A DNA stretch of 64,000 nt from Conchocele bisecta (Eukaryota; Mollusca; Bivalvia; Lucinida; Thyasiridae): NCBI GenBank assembly GCA_029237695.1, contig CM055265.1, forward strand, positions 212,862,506 to 212,926,505, given 5' to 3'. The translations under genes were made by a program, and so were the position numbers. Under the pieces are notes generated by a model. That model was not told where the DNA came from, searched no databases, and saw only the letters and a list, made by a program, of their open reading frames with translations. Shown here one piece after another: positions 41,901 through 50,128 of the stretch. Within the stretch, counting starts at the first letter, position 1. The number at the start of each line of letters is the position of its first letter.

Positions 41901-44900
41901 ATGCTACACTTCAGACCATACTTTATTTAATATCTCAGCAATTACTGAAGCGATTTTGATACCCCGGATACCACTGAAAATTGAATAGCAACACCTGCCA
42001 ATGGCCACATCCTCGGAGATTTAGCCATTTAGGAGTTACTTCGAGATGACCTACATATTGCTGGAAATGAGGAAAGATGGGGTGCACTCGGATCCAAAAT
42101 TTGCCTCGAAATTGTTAGAAAATGCTTTTTGAATACAACCAAAAGAGACACACAAACACTCGCCGGCCTTGATAGTTGTGCTGACATGCAATAATACTGC
42201 ACATTTGCCAATCCATCAGGAAAACCCGAATTATAATTGCCAGTGTACCTCATCTTTACTTATTTCCAGCAAAATGTTGGTTTTCTCGAAATAACTCGTA
42301 AATGGCTAAATCTACGAGCACTGGGACATCGGCAGGTGTTGCTCATCTATTTCTGGGGTATCTGCGCTTTATCGCGTCTAGATCGCTTCAGTAGTTGCTG
42401 AGATATTTAATAATGTGTGGGTTTACATATACTGTGGTTTCATTAATTTTCTTCAAGGCTCAATTTTCGTCATTGAACTGGATGACAAATTTACATCCTT
42501 GACGAATAATGCACTCAGGCAATAGCCATAGTCCATTCTTGTTGTCACCCCATTTAATTTATAACAGTCATATTTTCTTTAAATTATAAGTGATTTGGCC
42601 TGTGAAAAATACCAGTGGCGTGGAAAATACCAGTAAATAATTCCAGCACAAAAATATTTACACAATTCCCTAACATTTGATTGGCCCGTAGCAAGTCTCT
42701 GTCCAAAATTTATATCCCAGTAAACTCCCATGCCGAACTACTTTCTGTAATTCTGAGGCGCAGTTAAAATAATTCTTAAGAAAACGGAAAATAAACACAT
42801 TTTCTTTATGAATTTATTTCAAATGCTGGAATTATAAGGAATGAATGGCCTTTTTGTTGAATTTATCGGGGATATAAACTTGGAAAAGTCGCGGGAATAC
42901 TGGACGAGGCCTTCCGGCCTTCGTCCAGTATTCCCGCGACTTTTCCAAGTTATAAATTCCACAAAAAGGCCATTCATTCCTATATTAAACAATAATTCAA
43001 GTGCGAGTCTAGTAATGTATAATCCCATATGAGACTTATTTGGTTTCTGACCAATGTAAATCCTGGTCAGACGTGCACACCAGTATTTAATAACCAAATC
43101 GTAATGGTCGCTGATTTATTACGTGATGTTTTATTGAATGAATGGAAAACATTGTAAACCATGACTAGCAGTGCTCGATATGGACGGTCGCCAAGTCGCC
43201 AATGCGAGTGAATTTCATCTTGGGCGAGCAGATTTTACCCGCCGCGTACTTGACACTCGCCCAAATATTTTCTTTTGGGCGACCACACATATTTTGGAAG
43301 ATGTTCGTCTTTCTTACCAAACTCAAAACATTTGCTGTTTCTGACGATTGTAAACAAATCCTGTGTTATTTTTTAATAAAAACAATCCTTGACCTTTGTC
43401 AAACACGCATGTTTACGTTGCTGATTGGGTAGGCATACTCTTGACTGCGTAAATTATCCAATGAAAATGGCGGATGTTACCCGGCGTTCGAAATCGCACC
43501 TTGCTTATTTCGTCCTCATTTGTTTTCGGACCCAATCTCTGCATTCTATAAAACAACTTGTCGCATGTTAATTAAGCGCAGAAATGCATTGAATGTAGCT
43601 GCATAGCAATACTGATTACCTTTCAAATTATCTACGAATCGATACTATTTCGTGGAATTAATAAACAAAATTGTGACAAACTATCAAGCGCGATTTTGAA
43701 AATGTACGAACCGACTTGGGCGAAATAGGTATCATTCGGAATGTTCGGTTTTGTTCGTCGCGATAATAATGGCGGACGAGGAGAAATTCGACGACTTGGC
43801 TATCGACTTTGAAGCTGTGCCGGCTCCCAAAAATGAGTGGGATTTCATGATGCGAAAGACAGTAAAGAAGAAGGGTAAATGGGCCAAGTAAGTAGTTGTG
43901 TATTTTTTTTTTTTATTAGTGGAACACGTTAAATTACGAAGCCAGAATAGTTGATCATAAGGTTGTTTTCTCCATGACATAATCTCACAGGGTGCAATGT
44001 ACACATCTGAGGTATGCCGATTGAACCAGGAAGTGATCGATTGTTTTTGCACTTTCTGTTTCACTATGGTTTTGAAACCTAGGGCGACCAACTGTCCGGA
44101 ATTTCCCGTACTAATTTAAGATGCCCGCCAGCCCGGGTTGTGGAGGGAGATGGGGGGGGGGGTAATTTTCTAGAATTATCTAGCACGAAAATACTATAGT
44201 GTGTTTGTTGGGTAATTGTGGGTAATGTCTTGTGGGGCTTTTGTTGTATTTTTACTTTTCTTGTAGTGTTTATTGCGTTCTCTTGGGAATCATTCACTGC
44301 TGGTCGGGGAGTGCGTTTTTTCACGCTTTTAAAGGCTCTGAGACCACCGCTGTACGCGTGTCGTGTATTTGATGCAAAGTGTTTGGTTTCTGGTTTTCTT
44401 TGGCTCTCTGATCTCCTTTGGGTATATACGACTTTCTATCTTAAGTATTCAGTCTATTGTTTTAGGTATGAGGAGAACGGGGGTAACAGGGGAGTAATGG
44501 TGAATTGGAAGAGGGACCGGCCGTGGCTGGAGCTCACAACAGAGGATCACATCACCGTGGACTATTATAAACATAAACATATTAAATTGTACATTTAATT
44601 TTGTGTCACTCGTCCATCTCTGCCAGTGTAGATACGCCCCTAATTGCATATTTCATTAAATTGAGTCATACCTTTTTTGGGCTACCAACTTTTCATTTGG
44701 GCTAGTGAAATATGGGATTCCCAAATTTTTACTAGCCCAAATATTTTTATTGGGCTAACATGCCGATTCGGCGAGTGTCAAGCACTGATGACTAGACTAC
44801 GCGAATCTGCAAACAAATTTTGGCTTAAACTGGCCGCTAACGCAATAAACTATCATTTGTCAGATAGCCCGGTAAGCCTTGTCGCATACATGAATGACCT

Positions 44901-47900
44901 CACCATTAGCGTGTATTAATCTTTGATATAGCTGTGCCCGCGGCATGGCATTGACACTCGCAAAATTGACGAGGGCAGCATATCTTTCAAGTCTGCAAAC
45001 TGACAGACCAGGGGGGGCGTTTCACTAAATTTTGTGCGACTAAAATGTTCGTAAGTGCCAAATTATGATAGTCTGTCAATTTTGCATTAATAATGTTTTC
45101 TTGAAAACAATTGATGGATTTACATTGATTGAGCATAGGCTGCATATGCTCAATAAATGTAAATCCATCAATTGAAATTTCCAGACGATTCTAAATTTGC
45201 ACTTACGAACATTTTAGTCGTACGGAGTTTAGTGAAACGGGCCCCTGGCTTGTCACTGTAGACCAATCAGCATCGTGTGCATCTTAAATTGATGCCTAGG
45301 ATATTTTTTAATTGACAACTATTTGTAGATTTTCATACCTTACATGGGATTACCGTAGATCTATGCCTATTGAAATAATTATATGACACAGCCGATGTAT
45401 CGGAAAGAACCCGTATACAAGATTGAAAATAACCAGGATTTGCTAAGGTCACCGAAAGGTCACCAACCGAATACGAGGTAACTGTTTTCAAAAAGAGGCT
45501 CAGCATAGAATACATGCTGATAAGTAAACATTTTTTGAAGTCAACATGTTTTTATTGAGAAACAAGACAAAATAGAAAACAACAACAGACGACAATTTAC
45601 ATTTGCCGCATTCTAGGGTTAATCCGTTTCCTCTTTTCCCCATAGGATGACGACCTAGATACCTACCTCCGTACAGGCAAGTTTGAGGGTCCACCCCCAG
45701 CGAAGGTGCCCAAGCGGCTATATAACCTTGTCTGGATCTGTATCTGGGCGGTCATCACGGGTATACCCCTTGTGAAGTACCTCGTCCATCTAGTCACTGC
45801 TGCCTCATCTATACACCAGATTGTTGCTGTTTCTGTCGTCTTATTATGTGAGTTCTCTTACTTTTCACATTGATTATCTGTTTTTAGATTATTTTCAATA
45901 ATATTTATTGTATCTATATATGCATTGGCTCCTAACAGCAGGGCTCCAGATAAGCTGCATATTTGCGTAAATACCCAATTAAAATTGCCAAAAACCCAAT
46001 TGAAATCAGAAGTAGTGAGTATCAAAAAGCAATAACAAATTTGTGGTACCTTTATCATGCTACAGAAAACAATAAACAGACCAAAAATATAGCATATTTT
46101 TCTTATTTGAAAACACATCTTGGTATTTCATTAGAATTGTCTCCAAGACAATTCTAATGAAATACCAAGACGTGTTTTCATTTCAAAGCAAACTATTCAA
46201 TAATCGCTGTCTGTTGATGTGTAAACAGTAGTGTGATTTTAGTTTACCCAATTAAAATATAAAAATACCCAATTGCTTCAGATATGATGGAGTGAAAATA
46301 CTCAATTACTAATTCCTTATCTGGAACCCTGCTAGCAGTCCTCTATACAAGTAGTTCTTTTACTGACTTCTGTTTCATTCATGTAGGTTTTGAGAACATT
46401 TTCAATAATTAAAGTGGTAGGATGGTAGGGTATGTGTATCTTAACGCTTTTCCTGCTGAGGATACGCCATTATGTTTGCGGAAAATCCTAAATATTGTCC
46501 TTCTATGCGCTCAGAAGAATATGTCGCGATCACCATTTGAACCGTCTCATCGAGACGGTTCAAATGAGTGGTCACAACATATACTTTCATTGAGAAATAT
46601 AATAAAATATTTAATAAATTTCATACCCGTAAAGGTGTATTCCGAAAGGAATGGGTTAACAATGAACCCATCCTTACAGGTTTATATCTTAACTGAATCT
46701 TACAGGGATTCACGCTTGGGACCATGCGATTTGGTGTTGCACGGGTGCCTGGCATCATATCTGGATACTGTCTTTCAGTGCTGAAAGTTTTATTGTAATT
46801 TATGGCTGTGACTGGAGAAATGGGGCTTATGGGTTGTGTGACCAGTGTAAATCCACAGGTGGAAGACTCGGACCTATGACACCAAAAAAATGCCTATTAA
46901 AAAAATCCCATTACCCCACCCACTTGGTCTTGTACACTACCATATTCTATTTATATAGAATATGGTAGTGTACGAGACCAAGTGGGTGGGGTAATGGGAT
47001 TTTTTTAATAGGCATTCTTTTGGTGTCATAGGTCCGAGTCTTCCACCTGTGTGTAAATCCAGATCAGCCTGTGCATCCGCACAGTCTGATCAGGATCTGC
47101 ACTGTTAGCCATTCCATCAGGGAAACATCCGTAATGCTTCTAGCAAGCAATAGATCACTATCAGGCTACAGGAGTGTGCTATTTGATCAGGAGCCACACT
47201 GGTCACAAAACCCATAAGCCATAAGCCCCATTTCTCCAGTCACAGCCACATATGACCTTGTTCTTAAATAGAAATATTACCCAAATAATCATTTGAATTC
47301 AATAATTATAGATTATTGGCTTTGTGTGAAAACATTGTAGTGGAATAATTGGTCGGAAGGATCAACAAGCTTCAATACTTATACTCGTTCAGCATCCATT
47401 ATCTAATCAACTTGTGTTGTGGCTGCAAGGATCAACAAGCTTCATTACTGATACTCGTTCAGCGTCCATTATCTAATCAACTTGTGTTGTGGCTGCAAGG
47501 ATCAACAAGCTTCAATGCTGATACTTTTTCAGCGTCCATTATCTAATCAACTTGTGTTGTGGCTGCAAGGATCAACAAGCTTCAATGCTGATACTTTTTC
47601 AGCGTCCATTATCTAATCAACTTGTGTTGTGGCTGCAAGGATCAACAAGCTTCATTACTGATACTCGTTCAGTGTCCATTATCTAATCAACTTGTGTTGT
47701 GGCTGCAAGGATCAACAAGCTTCAATGCTGATAACTCGTTCAGCTGTCCATTATCTAAATCAACTAGTGTTGTGCTGCAAGGTCAACAAGCTTCAATACT
47801 GATACTCTTTCAGTGTCCATTATCTAATCACTTTGTTGTGGCTGCAAGATCACGTACTCAATACTTATACTCTCAGTGTCCATTATCTAGATCAACATGT

Positions 47901-48840
47901 GTTGTGGCTGCAAGGATCAATACAAGCTTCAATACTGATTACACGTTCAGCGCCATTATCAATCAACTTGTGTTGTGCTGCAAGGGTCACACAGCTTCCA
48001 ATTCTAGATACTCGATCAGTGTCCATTATCTAATCAACTTGTGTTGTGGCTGCAAGGGTCAACAGCTTACCAATACAGAAACTCGTTCAGTGTCCAATAA
48101 TCTAATCAACTTTGTTTTGTTGGCTGCCAAGGATCAACAAGCTTCAATACTTATACACGTCCAGTTCCATTATCTAATCAACTTGTTGTTGTGGCTGCAA
48201 GGATCATACAAGGCTTCATACTGAACTCGTTCAAGCGTTCCAATTAACTAATTTCAACTTGTAGTTTGGCTGCAAGGATTCAACAAGCTTCCCATTACTG
48301 ATCCTCGTTCCATGTCCATTAAATCTAAACAACTTGTGTTGTGGCATGCAAGATCAACAAGGCTTCAATGCTGATAACTCGTTTTCAATGTCCATTATCT
48401 AATCAACTTTGCTTGAGCAGCAAGGGTCAACAAGGCTTCCAATTACTGATACTCGTTCAGTGTCGAAAAAAAAGAAAAACCATTATCTAATCAACTTGTG
48501 TTGTGGCTGCAAGGATCAACATGCTTCAATAACTTTATAACTCGTTCAGTGTTCCATTAATCTAATCAAGGCTAAGTGCTGTGGCGCAAGATCAACAAGC
48601 TTCCATTACTGATACTCGTTCAGTGTCCATAATCTAATCAACTTGTGTGGCGGGCTAGCAGGATCAACAAGCTTCAATACTGATACAACCTTCAGCGTCC
48701 ATTATCTAATAAACTTGTGTTGTGGCTATATTTCAGTGGTGTTCCTCATGAAGTGGATGATATCGTTTACCCAGATCAAACACGGCACATCGTACGGCCT
48801 GAAGGCGGGCGGTGGCCAGAAGACAGCCAAGGTGGAGTAG
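32747..48840 (+). CDS. AGPAT3/4-like: 1-acyl-sn-glycerol-3-phosphate acyltransferase (AGPAT3/4 type), complete coding region in 8 exons
   Basis: Membrane acyltransferase that converts lysophosphatidic acid to phosphatidic acid using acyl-CoA, normally in the ER. Coding exons: 32752-32929, 34391-34560, 35052-35219, 36370-36523, 37993-38098, 41708-41786, 45646-45847 and 48737-48840. Phases are consistent; the product is 386 residues, close to the ~376-378 of the vertebrate paralogues. Motifs: N-terminal membrane segment (~14-41); NHX4D as N95-H96...D101; a block-II-like GW region in exon 4; EGTR at 178-181; LPRTKGF at 207-213; two C-terminal membrane segments (~311-357). The C-terminus (KTAKVE) lacks the KKXX-type end of vertebrate AGPAT3. 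Upstream non-coding exons are likely, because the ATG exon starts at an AG acceptor (TTACAG/GCACAATG), but I could not place them. AGPAT3 and AGPAT4 cannot be separated by eye. Confidence 0.94.
33726..34327. mobile_element. Family B MITE inserted into a family C MITE
   Basis: Family C lies at 33726-33777 and 34150-34327. Family B is 33778-34149 (CAGAGCTCCAGATAAG to GGAACTCTG). GTCTG is duplicated at 33773-33777 and 34150-34154. It ends about 60 bp before AGPAT exon 2. Confidence 0.85.
34391..34560 (+). CDS. AGPAT3/4-like: AGPAT coding exon 2 (NHX4D catalytic motif)
   Basis: Reads EFTFIGDWWVNADVDLYITP, then CIFNHTYEIDWLMAWLIAER and HGLLG. The catalytic His-Asp pair is in NHTYEID (residues 95-101). 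Vertebrate AGPAT3/4 have NHKFEID or similar here. The acceptor is TTTCCAG/AG and the donor GGG/GTAAGG. Confidence 0.96.
35052..35219 (+). CDS. AGPAT3/4-like: AGPAT coding exon 3
   Basis: Reads STKIYGKVILKFIPVMGWMW, then YFTESIFLKRNWDDDRK and EIISYPEDLFVV. It matches SSKVLAKKELLYVPLIGWTWYF and FCKRKWEEDR in the family. The acceptor is TTTTCAG/AGC and the donor GTT/GTAAGT. Confidence 0.94.
35375..35611. mobile_element. Family C palindromic MITE
   Basis: Ends CAGGGGGCCGTTTCACTAAA and TTTAGTGAAATGGCCCCCAG, with the AGCATAGGCTGCATATGCTC core. Confidence 0.78.
35845..36340. mobile_element. Family D MITE then family I MITE, upstream of AGPAT exon 4
   Basis: 35845-36082 is family D (core ACGGCTCGTCACGAGCCGGC). 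36150-36340 is family I (CAGAGCGCCAGTCAAGGTGC to AACTGGAGCTCTG). Family I ends 29 bp before exon 4. Confidence 0.78.
36370..36523 (+). CDS. AGPAT3/4-like: AGPAT coding exon 4 (EGTR and LPRTKG motifs)
   Basis: Reads LLLHAEGTRWTPEKHEASLA, then QKGYPIYKRMLLPRTKGFAL and SVELMKGK. EGTR (glycerol-3-phosphate binding) and LPRTKGF are both intact. The acceptor GGTTGCAG lies 29 bp after a palindromic MITE. The donor is AAAG/GTACTG. Confidence 0.96.
36548..37088. mobile_element. Family B MITE with an embedded family C fragment
   Basis: Starts CAGAGCTCCAGATAAGGTGC and ends TTATCTGGAGCTCTG. Positions 36600-36714 are a piece of family C (TTATTGAGCATAGGCTGC hairpin), after which the B start is repeated (CCAGATAAGGTGCGTG). 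Confidence 0.75.
37104..37383 (+). mobile_element. Family H palindromic element
   Basis: TATCCCGTCAACAC near the left is mirrored by GTGTTGACGGGATA. It is followed by a long hairpin GAATAGTAGGTTAGTGCCGT / ACGGCACTAACCTACTATTC. An inverse copy is at 49735-50128. Confidence 0.8.
37860..37970. mobile_element. Family E fragment next to AGPAT exon 5
   Basis: GTGACCAGTGTAGCTCCTGA to CCATTTCTC...AGCCACACATG. It ends about 22 bp before the exon. Another E fragment lies at about 37558-37600, separated by unassigned AT-rich sequence. Confidence 0.7.
37993..38098 (+). CDS. AGPAT3/4-like: AGPAT coding exon 5
   Basis: Reads (A)FSILDCTVGFPGDEPEPSLM, then DAINGKKMRCAIKAR. It corresponds to the family AVYDVTLNF...NPSLLGILYGKKY segment. 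The acceptor is GTGTTTCAG/CG and the donor GCCAG/GTATAA. A family E repeat ends about 22 bp upstream. Confidence 0.9.
38120..38424. mobile_element. Family G MITE
   Basis: Begins GTAGCCGATTTCACCAAAAC and ends TTTTGGTGAAATCGGCTAC, with central hairpin TTACATTATCACAGCCAAAA. It is followed at once by the 42-bp array. Confidence 0.8.
38425..40457. repeat. 42-bp minisatellite, roughly 48 units
   Basis: Unit CTACTGGCATGTAATCCCTA plus TACCCATCTGTGGTACTGTA plus CT. Units up to about 38727 are almost identical; from there to 40457 nearly every unit has several 1-3-base insertions or deletions. The 14-residue periodic open frames here are a by-product of 42 being divisible by 3. Confidence 0.9.
40528..41172. 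mobile_element. Two family E copies, one interrupted
   Basis: 40528-40625 plus 40796-40912 form one copy around an insert containing CCTCCATATAGAGG. 40976-41172 is a second copy ending CATTTCTCCAGTCACAGCC. Confidence 0.65.
41299..41700 (-). mobile_element. Family F element abutting AGPAT exon 6
   Basis: Tail ATAATTCCAGCACAAAAA...GTAGCAAGTCTCTGTCC, then a palindrome AATGAATGGCCTTTTTGTGG / CCACAAAAAGGCCATTCATT. The inner arm AACTTGGAAAAGTCGCGGGA is duplicated. It ends about 7 bp before exon 6. Confidence 0.85.
41708..41786 (+). CDS. AGPAT3/4-like: AGPAT coding exon 6
   Basis: A 79-bp exon reading (R)WIPIEDVPTSTEEASGNWLR then ELYKQK. It matches RRFPLEDIPLDEKEAAQWLHKLYQEK. The acceptor ATTTGCAG sits only about 7 bp beyond the end of a family F palindrome. 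The donor is AAG/GTACGT. Confidence 0.92.
41849..42431. mobile_element. Foldback element with arms of about 170-215 bp
   Basis: Arms 41849-42064 and 42265-42431 pair over TAATATCTCAGCAA, ACTGAAGCGAT, AGCAACACCTGCC, AGATTTAGCCATTTA and ATTGCTGG/CCAGCAAAAT. The loop is non-coding. Confidence 0.75.
42635..42990 (-). mobile_element. Family F element
   Basis: Same organisation as at 41299: ATAATTCCAGCACAAAAATA tail, then palindrome AATGAATGGCCTTTTTGTTG with core GGCCTTCCGGCC. Confidence 0.82.
43169..44787 (+). mobile_element. hAT-like element (1.62 kb) with perfect 8-bp target duplication, carrying a spliced gene
   Basis: The ends CAGTGCTCGA and TCAAGCACTG are inverted and flanked by ATGACTAG on both sides (43161-43168 and 44788-44795). 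CAG-ended inverted termini plus an 8-bp duplication are the hAT signature. Subterminal repeats (CTTGACACTCGCC, and hairpins GCCCAAATATTTTCTTTTGG near the left and TAGCCCAAATATTTTTATTG near the right) occur at both ends. There is no hAT transposase; instead it contains a two-exon open frame. It lies in AGPAT intron 6-7 (41787-45645), in the same orientation as the host gene. Confidence 0.82.
43769..44598 (+). CDS. Unrecognised two-exon gene inside the hAT-like element (predicted 83 aa)
   Basis: Exon 1 is 43769-43887: MADEEKFDDLAIDFEAVPAP, then KNEWDFMMRKTVKKKGKWAK. Exon 2 is 44466-44598: YEENGGNRGVMVNWKRDRPW, then LELTTEDHITVDYYKHKH and a stop. The junctions are CCAA/GTAAGT and TGTTTTAG/GTATG, and the phase joins cleanly. 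Read through, exon 1 meets TAA right at the donor, giving a 40-residue product. Features: acidic N-terminus, a basic KTVKKKGK patch, a Trp-rich centre, a His/Lys-rich end. ATTAAA lies near 44655. I do not recognise the family. It could be a captured host gene, an element-borne accessory gene or an AGPAT intron-nested gene around which the element formed. Confidence 0.55.
45008..45247. mobile_element. Family C palindromic MITE
   Basis: CCAGGGGGGGCGTTTCACTA to AGTTTAGTGAAACGGGCCCC, with the ATTGAGCATAGGCTGCATAT core. Confidence 0.78.
45646..45847 (+). CDS. AGPAT3/4-like: AGPAT coding exon 7 (C-terminal membrane segments)
   Basis: Reads DDDLDTYLRTGKFEGPPPAK, then RLYNLVWICIWAVITGIPLV and a second hydrophobic run up to VAVSVVLL. 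These are two predicted membrane helices. The acceptor is CCCATAG/GAT and the donor TTAT/GTGAGT. Confidence 0.92.
45939..46331 (+). mobile_element. Family A MITE
   Basis: CAGGGCTCCAGATAAGCTGC to CTTATCTGGAACCCTG. It is flanked by CTAACAG and CTAGCAG (one mismatch), and sits in AGPAT intron 7-8, about 90 bp after exon 7. Confidence 0.82.
46440..46690. mobile_element. Family J palindromic element
   Basis: Core CATTTGAACCGTCTCATCGA / GAGACGGTTCAAATG. Relatives at 57370-57600 and 60500-60632 have the same core. Confidence 0.65.
46801..47253. mobile_element. Family E element split by a perfect-palindrome insertion
   Basis: Family E at 46801-46854 and 47051-47253 (GGCTGTGACTGGAGAAATGG to CATTTCTCCAGTCACAGCC). 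This is one of the most complete E copies here and shows its own terminal inversion. Confidence 0.82.
46855..47050. mobile_element. 196-bp palindromic MITE with 10-bp target duplication
   Basis: Starts ACAGGTGGAAGACTCGGACC and ends in the exact inverse; the ~97-bp arms show only two or three mismatches. GTGTAAATCC flanks it at 46845-46854 and 47051-47060. A 9-10-bp duplication is typical of Mutator-like elements. Confidence 0.9.
47354..48730. repeat. 70-bp minisatellite, about 20 units, reaching the last AGPAT exon
   Basis: Unit: AAGGATCAACAAGCTTCAAT, ACTGATACTCGTTCAGTGTC, CATTATCTAATCAACTTGTG, TTGTGGCTGC. Units to about 47732 are nearly identical, then many carry small indels. The last unit changes from GTGGCTGC to GTGGCTATATTTCAG, which is the splice acceptor of the last exon. 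Confidence 0.9.
48737..48840 (+). CDS. AGPAT3/4-like: AGPAT coding exon 8 (stop codon TAG)
   Basis: Reads (L)VFLMKWMISFTQIKHGTSYG then LKAGGGQKTAKVE and TAG at 48838-48840. It matches the family FGVRRLIGVTEIEKGSSYG-type tail. The acceptor TATATTTCAG follows directly on the last unit of the 70-bp minisatellite. Confidence 0.93.
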
Positions 48841-49554
48841 GACAGGCCGCCAGCCATGCTTCCAGTGGACAATAACTCCTGCCAAATACATTATCCCCTC
48901 ACGATAGCATGGAGGGGATACAGTGCAGGGCTCCAGATAAGGAATTAGTAATTGAGTATTTTCACGCCATCATATCTGAAGCAATTGGGTATTTCAATAT
49001 TTTAATTGGGTAAAATAAAATCACACTACTGTTTACACATCAACAGACAGCGATTATTGAAGTTTGCTTCGAAATGAAAACATGTCTTGGCATTTCATTA
49101 GAATTGTCTCCTTGGAGACAATTGTAATGAAATACCAAGATGTGTTTTCATGGAAAATAAGAAACATATGCTATATTTGTGGTCTGTTTATTGTTTTCTG
49201 TAGCATGATAAAGGTACCACAAATTTGTTATTGCTTTTTGATACTCGCTACTTCTAATTTCAATTGGGTTTTTGGCAATTTTAATTGGGTATTTACGCAA
49301 ATACGCAGCTTATCTGGAGCTCTGCAGTGATATTTCATGTACTATGTACATTAGTATGTGAGTAACACTTTCTTTGCTCAATAATGTGTTAAATCGAATT
49401 TGATAATATTTGGCAACGGTGTGTGTCTAGTTTTCTCTGTCTTGAATGTCTGAATGGTCATCAAGATCACCTAGTTGTTAAGTTTACCCTGCTTACCAAT
49501 TGCATTACAGTTTTTTGTGGGTTTTTTTTTTTTTTTTTTTTTTTTTGTAATAAA
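48841..49554 (+). other. Probable AGPAT 3' UTR with a family A MITE
   Basis: Sequence after the stop codon. It holds a complete family A palindromic MITE (48926-49324) and a 25-nt T run (49522-49546). The first AATAAA on the plus strand that I noted is at 49549-49554. The true 3' end cannot be set without transcripts. Confidence 0.4.
48926..49324 (-). mobile_element. Family A MITE in the AGPAT 3' UTR region
   Basis: CAGGGCTCCAGATAAGGAAT to GCTTATCTGGAGCTCTG, flanked by CAGTG at 48921-48925 and 49325-49329. Central hairpin TTCATTAGAATTGTCTCCTT. Confidence 0.85.
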
Positions 49555-49734
49555 TTTGTATTCCCTTGACGTATTTTACAACAATGTGTCCCTAAACATT
49601 CTGCTTTGTGCATGCCGCCATGTCCATGGTCAAGTTCAGTGAGTAGTTATGTTCACCTTGTGCTAGCAAATGTGTTGTCACAATAGCTTTTAATCTCTTG
49701 ACAAATTTTGATAATATTCAGCACAATGTCTGTA

Positions 49735-50128
49735 TAGATATAGAGAATAGTAGGTTAGTGCCGTGAATAGGAAAAAATATCTGTATAGATAAATAGAATA
49801 GTAGGTTAGTGCCGTGAATAGGAAAAAATATCTGTATAGATATAGAGAATAGTAGGTTAGTGCCGTGAATAGGAAAAAATATCTGGCAAGGCTTAGGAAA
49901 CGGGATGGGCGAGGCTCCGCCTCGCACATCCCGTTTCCGTGCCGCGCCAGATATTTTTCCCATTCACGGCACTAACCTACTATTCTATTTATCCCGTCAA
50001 CACCTACAAATGGCTTTAAAATGCAAAAACCGCAGACACCGCACATATTCATACGCAGTGATTAGGTCGTATTGACAGGATATCAAGAATGTTTCACGGC
50101 ACATACGCACTGTGTTGACGGGATAAAT
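49735..50128 (-). mobile_element. Family H element, inverse copy with a tandem triplication
   Basis: Three direct copies of GAATAGTAGGTTAGTGCCGT plus GAATAGGAAAAAATATCTG at 49744-49882, then the hairpin partner and TATCCCGTCAACACC...GTGTTGACGGGATA. Confidence 0.8.

Noticed and set aside
44218..44465. Open frame extending upstream of the second exon in the hAT-like element
   Set aside because: It lies in the intron before a good TTTTAG acceptor and encodes low-quality hydrophobic sequence; the spliced form fits better.
47622..48224. 200-codon open frame
   Set aside because: Entirely within the 70-bp minisatellite; frames shift with each indel and the same phrase repeats, so it is not a protein.
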